Source: Hyphomicrobiaceae bacterium
Lineage (GTDB): Bacteria > Pseudomonadota > Alphaproteobacteria > Rhizobiales > Hyphomicrobiaceae
DNA length: 43,667 nucleotides
NCBI GenBank assembly: GCA_025351355.1
Contig: JANXWC010000179.1
Span: 1-43,667 of the forward strand
Reading direction: 5' to 3'
Part shown: positions 1-8,248 of the stretch, one piece after another
Numbering within the stretch: position 1 is the stretch's first letter
How the letters are laid out: each line of letters starts with the position of its first letter
Translations under genes and position numbers: made by a program
Notes under the pieces: generated by a model
What the model was told of the DNA's origin: nothing
Seen by the model: the letters and a program-made list of their open reading frames with translations, nothing else
Databases searched by the model: none

Positions 1-381
1 TGGGCGGCTGTGTCCAAGTGGGTCTGCCAGAATGTTGGCCATAATGGTGGCGATCAAGGGTGAGCCCGTTGATGTCCCGCGTCGGGGTGTCGACTTTCGG
101 ACATTGCAACCATTACATTGCAAAGCCAATCGACGTGACGACCGCATTTGGCCCGAACCGCCGAATGGAATTTGCAGCGGCGACGGACGGTATTGAGGGG
201 GGCAGCTACCGGATTTGTTACGCTAGGAGGCACAGACAGCGCGCCTTTCGATTTTAGCAGGCGTTCGCTGCGTAAGGTTTGCGGGAGCCAGTGCCGCACG
301 ATGCGGCACTGATAGGCACTTGTTGCAACGAGCGCCCGATTAAATCATTGAATCTAGACGATTGTTTTGGCCAAAGTCGTC
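1..381. other. Left-edge intergenic stretch without a recognised gene
   Basis: No open frame here has a convincing ribosome binding site or recognisable product. The only frames are short, overlap each other on both strands and give arginine/histidine-rich low-quality translations. The stretch ends at a tRNA 3'-half remnant, so it may be flanking DNA or the decayed end of an integrated element. I see no insertion-sequence ends. Confidence 0.5.
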
Positions 382-426
382 ATCATAATCCGTAGGTCCC
401 CAGTTCAAGTCTGGGTCTCGCTACCA
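382..426 (+). pseudogene. 3' half of tRNA-Met(CAU), probable attachment-site scar
   Basis: The sequence from the anticodon loop (ATCATAA, anticodon CAT at 384-386) to the 3' end is intact. It has the anticodon-stem 3' strand TCCGT (389-393), a T-arm with stem CCCAG/CTGGG around loop TTCAAGT (399-415), the acceptor 3' strand TCTCGCT (416-422), discriminator A and an encoded CCA (424-426). The matching 5' acceptor (AGCGAGA), D-arm and 5' anticodon strand are absent upstream, so it cannot be a functional tRNA. Loss of everything 5' of the anticodon loop is what tyrosine-recombinase elements leave when they integrate into a tRNA gene. No integrase is in the window and I saw no second copy of the segment, so the att interpretation is inference. 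Confidence 0.65.
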
Positions 427-657
427 TTGTTTTCGCTACCACTGATGACAATGCCCCAGCTGTTCGCTCCGCAATCGCTGAATGGCGACGGCGGGCCGCC
501 CGCAGTCCTGGCGCGCCGCCTTCGCCACACCCCTCGATAGCGTTCATCTGTCGCACCACCGCAATGCTATCGTCCCACCGAGGCACAAGTCTTATCATTT
601 TGATAACCAAATCGCGTTAGCTCTCAGCGTGAAAGTTTCACCGGGGGGCCGAGGCAT

Positions 658-1989
658 ATGTCACGCTCAAATAATTGCGACAGCACGAGCCGTGGCGCGC
701 ACCGGGTGCTCCGTCTATCTGCAACTGCGCTGCTGCTTTCGACCGCCACCCTCCCAGCCATTGCCGCGGACGGATATTTTCAGAACGGGATCGGTGTCCG
801 AGAAAAAGCGCTCGCCGGGTCAGGCGTCGCCGATGGCACCGATGCCACCGCCATCAGCCTGAATCCAGCGGGTCTCGCCAATGTCGGCAACGAAATGACC
901 GCCGCCGTATCGGCCTTGAACTACCATCGCGGCTACTCCAGTACGGGCACTGGCGGCGTCACCGCAGGTGGGGAGCATGTCAGCGACAACGAATGGTTCG
1001 CAGTGCCGAACTTGGCGATCAATCGTCGCGTGAGTTGGGGCTTTGCCGATGCCATTGGTTTCTCCGTTTATGGCAATGGCGGCATAAACACTCATTATGC
1101 CGATGCGCCGAATGCCAACTGTCCGCCAGGTCTTTCAGGGTTGAACTGCGGCGGACCGCTGGGGTTAAATTTGGTCCAGACGTTTTTCTCCATTGGGCTC
1201 GCAAAGCAGCTTGCGCCTGGCGTCAGCGTTGGCGTTGCTCCTATCCTCGCCCGTCAGCAGTTCGAACTCCATGGCGTCGGCTTGTTTGCCGGCTTATCGT
1301 CTAATCCTGCCAATTTTTCTGATCAAGGAACCGTCAATACCTGGGGCGCGGGCGTCAAGGGCGGTCTTGAGTTGACGGTGATACCGGGCGTCAAATTCGG
1401 AATTTCCGGGACGTCGCGCATCAATATGGGCCATATGGCCGTCTACTCCGGATTACTCGCGGATCAGGCAAAGCTGGATATTCCCGCCAATATGCAGGCC
1501 GGTTTTTCATTTCAAGTGCGCCCAGACCTGAAACTGTTCACCGACTATCGCCATATTTGGTATAGCGCAGTCGGTGCTATTGCCAATCCATCTACCAATC
1601 CGGTGGCTTTCGGCCTTTCAGGCGGTCCAGGCTTCGGTGCGCGTGATCTTGACGTCTACAAAATCGGTTTGGAATGGCAGCAGTCGCGAGTGCTCACACT
1701 CCGCACCGGATATTCGTACGGATCGCCGATGTTCCGCAGTTCGGACACCGACCTGAACGTATTGACAGGCGGCGCCGCTCGTCACCATTTGACGAGTGGA
1801 TTGAGGTACCAGATGACAGACAAGTTGGATCTCGAATTGGCTGGTATGTATGCGCCACGAACAAACTTAGCGGGCGCCGAATTATTCAATTCAGCGCGAA
1901 ACGTAGAAATAAACGCTCGTCAATTCGAGTTGACCGTGGGTGCCGTATATCGCTTCGATAGCGAAAAAGTCGCACCACCCCTGAAATAA
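658..1989 (+). CDS. FadL/OmpP1/TodX-family outer-membrane channel
   Basis: The 443-residue product belongs to the FadL family of 14-stranded outer-membrane barrels that pass hydrophobic molecules such as long-chain fatty acids or aromatics. A signal peptide covers about residues 1-36, with cleavage near AIA-A before the mature start DGYFQNG. The mature N-terminus has the family pattern: a glycine-rich opening, the GSGVADGTDATAISLNPAGL region (residues about 54-73), then alternating aromatic strands to the end. GAGG lies about 5 nt upstream of the ATG. The gene is followed by a signalling cluster containing an acyl-CoA-using synthase, so a role in uptake of a hydrophobic signal is possible but unproven. 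The substrate cannot be told from sequence. Confidence 0.88.
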   Translation: MSRSNNCDSTSRGAHRVLRLSATALLLSTATLPAIAADGYFQNGIGVREKALAGSGVADGTDATAISLNPAGLANVGNEMTAAVSALNYHRGYSSTGTGGVTAGGEHVSDNEWFAVPNLAINRRVSWGFADAIGFSVYGNGGINTHYADAPNANCPPGLSGLNCGGPLGLNLVQTFFSIGLAKQLAPGVSVGVAPILARQQFELHGVGLFAGLSSNPANFSDQGTVNTWGAGVKGGLELTVIPGVKFGISGTSRINMGHMAVYSGLLADQAKLDIPANMQAGFSFQVRPDLKLFTDYRHIWYSAVGAIANPSTNPVAFGLSGGPGFGARDLDVYKIGLEWQQSRVLTLRTGYSYGSPMFRSSDTDLNVLTGGAARHHLTSGLRYQMTDKLDLELAGMYAPRTNLAGAELFNSARNVEINARQFELTVGAVYRFDSEKVAPPLK

Positions 1990-2172
1990 CCTGCAAACGC
2001 CGGCGCCAAGCCATGCGCGAGTTGTTCGCGCGGCAAGTCTGGTTCTTGATGTCCACCCGTCGGAATGCGCACCGCCTTTTCTCCGCTCCTGTTATACCGT
2101 CATTAAATACTCGTCCTGCACAGTATGCCGGATGCCGTGGGGTATTTGTGCGGTCTGGGGTGGGTTTGGCTT

Positions 2173-3312
2173 ATGCGTCTTCTGATCATCGATGACGATG
2201 CGTTACTACGAACGATCGTCAAATCGAAATTGGAATCTTCGGGAAACTCGGTGCTCGAAGCCGCCGACGGAACCGCGGGCTGGGAAGTCATGCAGACCAA
2301 CACGCTCGACTGCGTGCTGATTGATCTCGGATTGCCCGACATGGATGGCCGCGACTTGATAGGGCGCGCTCGCAAAAATCCACGCACGCGGCATCTCCCG
2401 ATGATCGTCATTACCGGGCGCAACGACCGCGAAGCGATTGATGAGGCCTTCGAGATCGGCGCCAACTATTTCCTGACCAAACCGATCAACTGGTCATTGT
2501 TCCGCCACCAGATCGACTACGTAATGCGTCTGGTCGAAAGCGGCCGGCAGGCACGGCGAGCGCACCTGGCGACGCAGGGCGAGAGCAAACTCAAGGACAC
2601 GGTCATTGGCCGTCTGAACTATGTGTTGCGCCCGATGGCAGCGAATATAGCTACGAACGCGGATCATTTCGCCAGCCTTCTCGACGGGCCCACGCCGCGC
2701 GAGTCGTTACGCGCAGAGGCCGAGCATATTAGGCAGGAAGCCCACAATCTCGAGATGACGCTCGCAACGATGGCGAATTTTGCGGCGCTGCTCAACAGCG
2801 GGGTCGATCTCAATCCGCGTCGGCTTTCGCTTGAAAAGTTATTGAACGGCGTCATGCAATCACTGCAAGGCAGATGGGCTTCGGCAATATTTCAGGTCGA
2901 CGCCCCTGCCTATGAGCTCTGGCTCCACGTCGATCATGATCAGCTCACGCGAGCCCTGGTGTGTCTGCTGGACAATGCCTTCCGCTGCTCGCCGGTCGAT
3001 CGCGCCGTCAAGCTATCCGCCCAACATCTGGAGGACGGCTCGGTCTGCTTCGTCGTGGATGACGAGGGGGCTGGAATCGCATCACACAAGCTTCACCGCT
3101 TGTTGGCGCCGATGTCCGCGATCGATAGACAGGATCGCGCGGCTTGCGATGTGAGCGGACTTGGGTTGGCGACGGCCAAGTTCATCGCTGAAGCCCACGG
3201 CGGTCAATTGACGGTGCAGTCAGCACTTGGGCGCGGCACATCGGCGAGCATCCATCTGCCGTCGGAATTGATCTCCATGATCGTGGTCGAAGCGGAAGCG
3301 GACGCGGCCTAA
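2173..3312 (+). CDS. Response regulator receiver fused to a histidine-kinase-like ATPase domain
   Basis: The frame is open from 2125, but the ATG at 2173 starts exactly at the receiver domain (MRLLIIDDDA), giving 379 residues. The receiver (1-120) has the acidic pocket D7-D9, phosphoacceptor D51 in LIDLGLPDMDG, T81 and K103. The middle region (about 138-210) is helical like a DHp dimerisation domain but lacks an H-box: the place where SHELRTPL would be reads LNYVLRPMAAN. The C-terminal HATPase_c domain (about 218-365) keeps the N-box (N268), the G1 box DDEGAGI (296-302) and the G2 box GLGLATAK. It may therefore bind ATP without autophosphorylating on a canonical His. It lies just upstream of the oxoamine synthase on the same strand, separated by 196 bp with hairpins. 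Confidence 0.85.
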   Translation: MRLLIIDDDALLRTIVKSKLESSGNSVLEAADGTAGWEVMQTNTLDCVLIDLGLPDMDGRDLIGRARKNPRTRHLPMIVITGRNDREAIDEAFEIGANYFLTKPINWSLFRHQIDYVMRLVESGRQARRAHLATQGESKLKDTVIGRLNYVLRPMAANIATNADHFASLLDGPTPRESLRAEAEHIRQEAHNLEMTLATMANFAALLNSGVDLNPRRLSLEKLLNGVMQSLQGRWASAIFQVDAPAYELWLHVDHDQLTRALVCLLDNAFRCSPVDRAVKLSAQHLEDGSVCFVVDDEGAGIASHKLHRLLAPMSAIDRQDRAACDVSGLGLATAKFIAEAHGGQLTVQSALGRGTSASIHLPSELISMIVVEAEADAA

Positions 3313-3330
3313 TTTCATTTTTTGGACGCC

Positions 3331-3370
3331 CCGGATTTTATCCGGACGCAGCGTCGAAGATGCGCTGCGT
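3331..3370. terminator. Two adjacent hairpins after the receiver-ATPase gene
   Basis: CCGGAT (3331-3336) pairs with ATCCGG (3340-3345) around TTT. Immediately after, ACGCAGCG (3346-3353) pairs perfectly with CGCTGCGT (3363-3370) around a 9-nt loop. They sit 18 nt past the stop codon. No clear T-tract follows, so the terminator role is inferred from position. The rest of the 196-bp gap up to the synthase is AT-rich and probably holds the synthase promoter. Confidence 0.45.
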
Positions 3371-3508
3371 TACTGCCAATTATCAGGCATATTCAGTAGT
3401 ATTCGTGCGAAATAACTAAAGAGATACCGATTAATTTAATCCGATTTTTAATCACACATGACAGTATCGAAGTAGGCTTGTTTGTAGTGCATCAGTGGGG
3501 ACTTTGGG

Positions 3509-4894
3509 ATGAGTTTAGACCTTTCGAAGCTTGGCGATATCGGCGCAGCGCTTCCCGACGAGACTTTGACAGGCAGTCTGAAAGAATTCCGTGAACTGCC
3601 GGGAGCCGACCTCATAACTCGGACCGATCCGTTCTTTGCGTGGCAGAACAAACGTCGCGAATTTGATATGTGGCCCTATGCGCGCTCGACAGCCACGGCG
3701 CCGAAAACGTCGTGTTCGGTTAAAACCGACGCTGGTAAGGCATTTACCGGCGTGAATTTCGCCTCACAAGACTATCTCAGTCTGTCGTCGCACCCCGCCG
3801 TCAAGGCTGCAGCCATCGCCGCTATCGGTGAGTACGGCACCCATAGTGCCGGGTCTGCCGCTCTGCTCGGCAACACAAAGCATTCCCTCGCACTCGAGGA
3901 GGCCCTCTCTGATTTTCTGCACATGCGTCAAGTGGTGCTCTATCCGACCGGTTGGTCTGCAGGCTTTGCCGCGGTGCAGGGATTTGTCCGCCCCAACGAT
4001 CACGTGGTGATGGACGTTCTGGCGCACTCGTGCCTCCAAGAGGGCGCCCGGGCCGCCACGCATAACATTCATTTTCATGGACATCTGAACGTGGCCGGCC
4101 TGGCCCGCCGTCTCAACAAAATCCGCTCTAAAGATAAGGAAAACGGCATCCTCGTAGTCACCGAGAGCTTGTTCTCGATGCATTCCGATACGCCGGATAT
4201 CCAGGCCATGCGGGTCGTATGCGACGAATACAATGCGACGCTGCTGGTCGACTGCGCCCATGATTTCGGCTGCATTGGCGATGACGGACTGGGGCATCTC
4301 AGCCTGCAACATGCGCTTTCCGGTGTCGACATCATCATCGGCAGCTTTTCCAAAACCTTCGCCTCGAACGGCGGGTTCATCGCTGTCAAAACGCGCGCCG
4401 CCGCAGAGTACTTGAAATACTACAGCGCCACGCAAACGTTCTCCAACGCGTTGTCGCCTGTGCAGGCCGCCGCCGTGCTGGCGGCGCTGAATATCGTCCG
4501 CTCTCAAGAAGGCAAGGATCGTCGCAAGCGGCTGATGAACAATATCCTCTATATGCGTGCGCTAATGGAGAAGGTCGGCTTGGAGCCGCTCGGCGATCCT
4601 TCCGCGATTGTTCCCGTTCGTGTTGGCGCAGAAGGGCTGGCGCGTCTGTCGTCGCGTCTGCTGTGCGAGCGTGGCGCCATTGCTAACCTCGTCGAATATC
4701 CGGCCGTGCCGCAAGGTGGCGCACGCTTTCGAGTCCAGGTCATGGCCGATCACACGACCGAAGAGATCGATCTATTGGTGGCCGCCATGCACAATGCTAC
4801 GCGCACAGCCGATCTCGAGCTGCGTATGAGCCGCGAAGCGGCCTATAAGCGCGCCGAAAAGCCGGCCGCACCATTAAAGGCCGCCGCCGCATAA
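3509..4894 (+). CDS. PLP-dependent alpha-oxoamine synthase, CqsA/LqsA-like candidate signal synthase
   Basis: The 461-residue product is a fold-type I PLP enzyme of the alpha-oxoamine synthase family (KBL, BioF, HemA, SPT, CqsA/LqsA), which condenses an acyl-CoA with an amino acid or a SAM-derived amino donor. Visible marks are the entry motif NFASQDYLSLSSHP (83-96), TGWSAGF, the PLP-stacking His in LAHS (H173), the aspartate/histidine pair VDCAHDFG (D248, H251) and the Schiff-base lysine K282 in GSFSKTFASNGGF. The family is usually near 400 residues; here there are about 50 extra at the N-terminus and an Ala/Lys tail. GGGGA lies 8 nt before the ATG. It is surrounded by receiver, Hpt and six-TM sensor-kinase genes, which favours a quorum-signal synthase over biotin or sphingolipid enzymes. 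An SPT-like lipid role is the main alternative. Confidence 0.8.
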   Translation: MSLDLSKLGDIGAALPDETLTGSLKEFRELPGADLITRTDPFFAWQNKRREFDMWPYARSTATAPKTSCSVKTDAGKAFTGVNFASQDYLSLSSHPAVKAAAIAAIGEYGTHSAGSAALLGNTKHSLALEEALSDFLHMRQVVLYPTGWSAGFAAVQGFVRPNDHVVMDVLAHSCLQEGARAATHNIHFHGHLNVAGLARRLNKIRSKDKENGILVVTESLFSMHSDTPDIQAMRVVCDEYNATLLVDCAHDFGCIGDDGLGHLSLQHALSGVDIIIGSFSKTFASNGGFIAVKTRAAAEYLKYYSATQTFSNALSPVQAAAVLAALNIVRSQEGKDRRKRLMNNILYMRALMEKVGLEPLGDPSAIVPVRVGAEGLARLSSRLLCERGAIANLVEYPAVPQGGARFRVQVMADHTTEEIDLLVAAMHNATRTADLELRMSREAAYKRAEKPAAPLKAAAA

Positions 4895-4928
4895 CGTGGT
4901 TGCCCGCATTTGAAACCGGACGATCGAT

Positions 4929-4964
4929 ACCGCCCTACACAAGGATCGCCTTGTGTGGGGCGGT
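4929..4964. terminator. Strong bidirectional hairpin between convergent genes
   Basis: A 16-bp stem (4929-4944 with 4949-4964, one G-T wobble) closes on the tetraloop ATCG. It lies 34 nt after the synthase stop and about 90 nt after the stop of the opposing response regulator, so it can end both transcripts. There is no long T-run on either side. Confidence 0.75.
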
Positions 4965-5056
4965 CTCGTGCGTGGCCGCGTCGACTGTTGGCGGGCTGAG
5001 GTGTGCCGAGCAGTAGCCGTCGATGGTTCAACCGCCAAACGGCACGACGAGCGCCA

Positions 5057-5431
5057 TCAATATGCGGCGAGCTTGCTATGTTCGATCTTGTCGAGCAGAC
5101 GCGACAGGTCGATCGGCTTGGTGTCGAAATCGCAGCATCCGACCTCCAGGCTCTTCCTCCGGTCGGATTCGAATGCACTGGCAGTCAGCGCAATAATCGG
5201 AATTGCAGCGGTCACCGGGTTGGCCTTAATCCGCCGGGTCACTTCCCAGCCATCAATCCCTTCTCCGAGCCCGATATCCATCAGGATCACATCGGGCATC
5301 AACGCGAGCGACGCTTCGATTGCTTGGAGGCCGTCCTCGGCAAAGCGAATCGTAAAGCCACGCTTTTCGAGGCGCCGCCCAAGTACGTCCCGATTGATCG
5401 GGTTATCCTCTACGATCAAAACGACTGTCAT
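5057..5431 (-). CDS. Single-domain response regulator (CheY/DivK-like)
   Basis: The 124 residues form only a receiver domain with no output domain. All signature residues are present: E8-D9 near the N-terminus, phosphoacceptor D52 in VILMDIGLG, T83 in IALTASAF and K105 in DTKPID. GAGG lies 8 nt upstream of the ATG. It is the last gene of a minus-strand set Hpt - hybrid kinase - receiver, with only 36 nt between the kinase stop and this start, so it is probably co-transcribed and takes phosphoryl groups from the Hpt protein or kinase. Such stand-alone receivers act by protein contact or as phosphate sinks. Confidence 0.88.
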   Translation of the reverse strand: MTVVLIVEDNPINRDVLGRRLEKRGFTIRFAEDGLQAIEASLALMPDVILMDIGLGEGIDGWEVTRRIKANPVTAAIPIIALTASAFESDRRKSLEVGCCDFDTKPIDLSRLLDKIEHSKLAAY

Positions 5432-5467
5432 GACTTGGGCCTCATATCCGCTATCGCGTGTCCATTA

Positions 5468-7390
5468 TCAGGCGACCGCTGCCTTATTGGGTTCGTTCAT
5501 TCGCATCCGTTTCGCGGTCTCGTTGTCGCACACCGAGTTGAGCATGCGCAGCAGCTCGGCGCGCTGAAGCGGCTTGGCGACCACGCCGAGGGCGCCCGAC
5601 TCGATGGCACGTTTGCGATCATCGACGATGCTCAGCATCACGACCGGGATCGCTGCCGTAGCCGGATCTCGCTTCAGCGCTCTGAGAACGCTCCAGCCGT
5701 CAACCTCGGGCATCAGGATGTCGAGGAGGATGATGTCGGGCACGATGACGCGCGCCAAGTGAGCCGCAGACGCAGGCGAGTCGGTACTGACGGGACTGAA
5801 GCCCTCTTTGTTGAGCAACCGCTCAGCAATCTCGAGCAACGAACGATCGTCATCAATCAGCAGCACGCGCCGACCAGTCGATGATGGAACCGCCGGCAAA
5901 CCGCGCGTGACCTCCTTGGCGTTATCTGCAACTTGTGCTGGCGCAGAGACGAATTCCTTTTCGGCGATATCCGCGTCTTGCGTGTTTCCGGCCTCGGTGA
6001 CCGGCCCGGTGATGGTGACCGGCAGGTCGATCGTGAAGCAGGACCCTTTGCCGGGTTCGCTGGTCATGGTGATGTCGCCGCCCATCACGCGGCAAAGCGT
6101 TCTGCTCAACGCAAGGCCTAGACCGGTTCCGCCAAACTTTGCAGAAATTCCAGGGCCGGCCTGCGTGAACATTGAGAACAGATTTTTAAGCTGGTTGGCG
6201 TTGACACCGATACCGGTGTCGATCACGTCGATGCGCAGCCGTTCTCCGCGCTCCCCGACAAGTCGCGAGAGGCGCACGGTGATTTGCCCGTTGTTCGTGA
6301 ATTTTGCGGCGTTACCGATGAGATTGAGTACGACCTGGCGGAGCTTGGTCGGATCCAGATGCACCGTCCCCAACGGCACGCTCCCGCGATCGATGACCAG
6401 AAGGTTGGTTTTTTTGGCGGCAAGGCCGCGGCTCGCCAGTTCAATTTCACCTATGAATTTGGTGACATCGAACGTCTCCAGAACAAGATCGACCTTACCG
6501 GCTTCAATCTTCGAGATGTCGAGGATGTCGTTGACCATCGACAGCAAATGCTTGCCCGCAGCGCTGATTTTGAGCAAGTCCGAGATTTGTTCGCCCCGCC
6601 CATCGAGCTCTGCGTCCTCGAGCAGGATTTCGCTATAGCCGATCACCGCGTTCAAGGGTGTCCGCAACTCGTGGCTCATCTTCGCCAGGAATTCCGACTT
6701 CGCGCTGTTGGCGCTTTCGGCATCGTTCTTGGCGATCGTCAAATCCTTCAGCGTATCCTCATGCCGCTTGATCTCACGCACCAATTCCGATTGAGAATCG
6801 ACGATCTGCGCATAGTAGCTGGCCATCATGAAAACGTAGATTGACGCCGAAATAGCTGAGATCAGTCCCATCTCGACCATCGATGCAACGGGGATGTGTG
6901 TGGGGAAGTCGTCGATCCGATAGGCAATGTAGAAACCGATGAGGCCGACACCGATCTGGAGTAGAATAAACGGCGTAATGCGTTCGGCACCGAGGTAGAA
7001 GAAGGCCAGCAAGGGGACCACAAGTATCCACATGAGAAACGGCGAGCTGGCGCCGCCATAGTGGAACGCGCCCCACAGGATCGCAAAAATCAGATTTTGC
7101 AACGAAAGCAGGGCGAGAATTGCATAATATTTCGGAAACAGCTTCACCAAGCCGAGGAACGACCAGAACAGCGTGATGGACACGCCGAGCACATAGGTGT
7201 GCGGCCAGGGATTGGGGTCCAATAGAAACAGATAGGCCGTAATAGGATGACTGAGCACCGGCCCTAATAAATGGCTGATGACGAACATTCGCATGCGCTG
7301 ATATTCGTTGGAATTCGGCTGAACGGTCGGGTCGACGAAATAAGTGACCACTTGGTCGAATTTTTGCCAATAGTGCATCTGCGGCCTCAT
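5468..7390 (-). CDS. Six-TM hybrid sensor histidine kinase with C-terminal receiver, CqsS/LqsS-like layout
   Basis: The 640-residue product has a hydrophobic sensor with six predicted membrane helices (about 33-57, 64-84, 88-108, 117-134, 138-157, 173-193) and no large periplasmic domain. A short coiled linker (about 195-230), HisKA with phosphoacceptor H240 in MSHELRTPL, and HATPase_c (N360, DTGIG at 391, GTGLGLA at 421) follow. The C-terminal receiver (about 507-620) has D557, S587 and K606. This order is that of CqsS and LqsS, which sense alpha-hydroxyketones through their membrane helices. A second ATG at 7378 (Met5) has GAGG six nt upstream and is a better-supported start than 7390. The kinase lies between the Hpt and receiver genes of the same strand and converges with the synthase. 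Ligand is unknown; the six-TM sensor could also detect lipids or membrane state. Confidence 0.88.
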   Translation of the reverse strand: MRPQMHYWQKFDQVVTYFVDPTVQPNSNEYQRMRMFVISHLLGPVLSHPITAYLFLLDPNPWPHTYVLGVSITLFWSFLGLVKLFPKYYAILALLSLQNLIFAILWGAFHYGGASSPFLMWILVVPLLAFFYLGAERITPFILLQIGVGLIGFYIAYRIDDFPTHIPVASMVEMGLISAISASIYVFMMASYYAQIVDSQSELVREIKRHEDTLKDLTIAKNDAESANSAKSEFLAKMSHELRTPLNAVIGYSEILLEDAELDGRGEQISDLLKISAAGKHLLSMVNDILDISKIEAGKVDLVLETFDVTKFIGEIELASRGLAAKKTNLLVIDRGSVPLGTVHLDPTKLRQVVLNLIGNAAKFTNNGQITVRLSRLVGERGERLRIDVIDTGIGVNANQLKNLFSMFTQAGPGISAKFGGTGLGLALSRTLCRVMGGDITMTSEPGKGSCFTIDLPVTITGPVTEAGNTQDADIAEKEFVSAPAQVADNAKEVTRGLPAVPSSTGRRVLLIDDDRSLLEIAERLLNKEGFSPVSTDSPASAAHLARVIVPDIILLDILMPEVDGWSVLRALKRDPATAAIPVVMLSIVDDRKRAIESGALGVVAKPLQRAELLRMLNSVCDNETAKRMRMNEPNKAAVA

Positions 7391-7521
7391 GGGTGCGTAC
7401 AGCAGAAATGCTAAGCATCACACGATAAAAAAAGCGTTATCAACTGCACCAGAACACGACGCTTTCTTAAGTCGGCGCTATCGAAACGGCTTTATAAAAT
7501 TCACGCCTGAGAGTTTGTTGT

Positions 7522-7531
7522 GGGGGGGGGG
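7522..7531. repeat. Homopolymer tract of ten G (ten C on the minus strand)
   Basis: An uninterrupted run of ten G lies 7 bp past the stop of the Hpt gene and about 130 bp upstream of the hybrid kinase start, inside the presumed minus-strand transcript. Tracts this long slip during replication. Here slippage would alter only spacing in the leader of the kinase gene, not a reading frame. Confidence 0.9.
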
Positions 7532-7538
7532 CGCCGGC

Positions 7539-7940
7539 TCATTCGGCAGTTGTGATGTTGGCGATCGCGACGAGGGTATCGTCCAGTACAGCGCTCAATT
7601 CGGCGATGAGGGTGTCCAGCCCTGCGCCGGCGTCGGCGCTATGCTCGATCGCTCTGGCGATCTCCGCGAGACGTTGGGCGCCGATATTGGCCGCCATCCC
7701 CTTGAGGCGGTGGGCCTGCCGACGGGCCGCCGAAACGTCATTCCTCCTGACCGCCGATATGATCGCGGCTGCATTGCTTCGACTGTCCAAAGGCACCTGT
7801 TGCAAGATGGCCCGGACTTGCTCCGGCGCAAGGTCTTCGGTCCATTGCAGCATGCCGTGGGTATCGATGAGCTGGAACGAAACCCACTCTACTGCGGCGA
7901 CGAAGGACGTTTGCTGAGTTCCCGTTTGCAGACCCGTCAT
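7539..7940 (-). CDS. Stand-alone histidine phosphotransfer (Hpt) protein
   Basis: The 133-residue product is a single four-helix Hpt domain. The motif AHRLKGMAANIGA places the phospho-accepting histidine at H77 and the conserved Lys-Gly at 80-81. Hpt proteins carry phosphoryl groups between the receiver of a hybrid kinase and separate response regulators. GAGGT lies 9 nt before the ATG. It is the first gene of the minus-strand set, 148 bp upstream of the hybrid kinase. Together with the kinase receiver and three other receivers nearby, it completes a His-Asp-His-Asp relay. Confidence 0.85.
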   Translation of the reverse strand: MTGLQTGTQQTSFVAAVEWVSFQLIDTHGMLQWTEDLAPEQVRAILQQVPLDSRSNAAAIISAVRRNDVSAARRQAHRLKGMAANIGAQRLAEIARAIEHSADAGAGLDTLIAELSAVLDDTLVAIANITTAE

Positions 7941-8248
7941 GTCAATTTGACCTCGCCTCGCCGTCGTCTAAGGACTTCAGCCCCGGTCCGAACCTTGCCG
8001 CAGCGGCTATGAACAAAGTCAAATTCAAAAAGATAAATTTTTAATTTGTTCGAGTTTGAATATTGAGCTTAGCAATTTGGCGCGTGCGGTTGTTAACGCA
8101 CTTACAAACATTTTTTGACAACAATGCTCTATCAGGCCTCGTTCGGCATCTGACTGTTCCGCAACGAGTAGGCTTGAGCCGTAGTCGGTTGAGCAGATCC
8201 GGGGTTGCGGCGCAACTGTGTGGCGCCTGCAGAAGCGACGGCGCGGCC
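7941..8248. promoter_or_regulatory. AT-rich divergent promoter region between Hpt and receiver genes
   Basis: This gap separates divergently oriented signalling genes. The centre (about 8011-8060) is far more AT-rich than its surroundings. GAACAAA (8011-8017) is repeated in inverted form as TTTGTTC (8045-8051), and TTCAAA/TTTGAA copies lie within and beside it. It probably holds promoters in both directions and a binding site, but no single -35/-10 pair is clear. The ORF of the right-hand gene extends back to 8063 without a sensible start. Confidence 0.4.

Noticed and set aside
3764-4507. 247-residue open frame antisense to the oxoamine synthase
   Set aside because: It lies wholly inside a well-supported gene, has no ribosome binding site or known motifs, and its length follows from high GC content.
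5003-5884. 293-residue open frame antisense to the receiver and kinase genes
   Set aside because: It spans two real minus-strand genes and the gap between them; its composition is that of a mirror frame.
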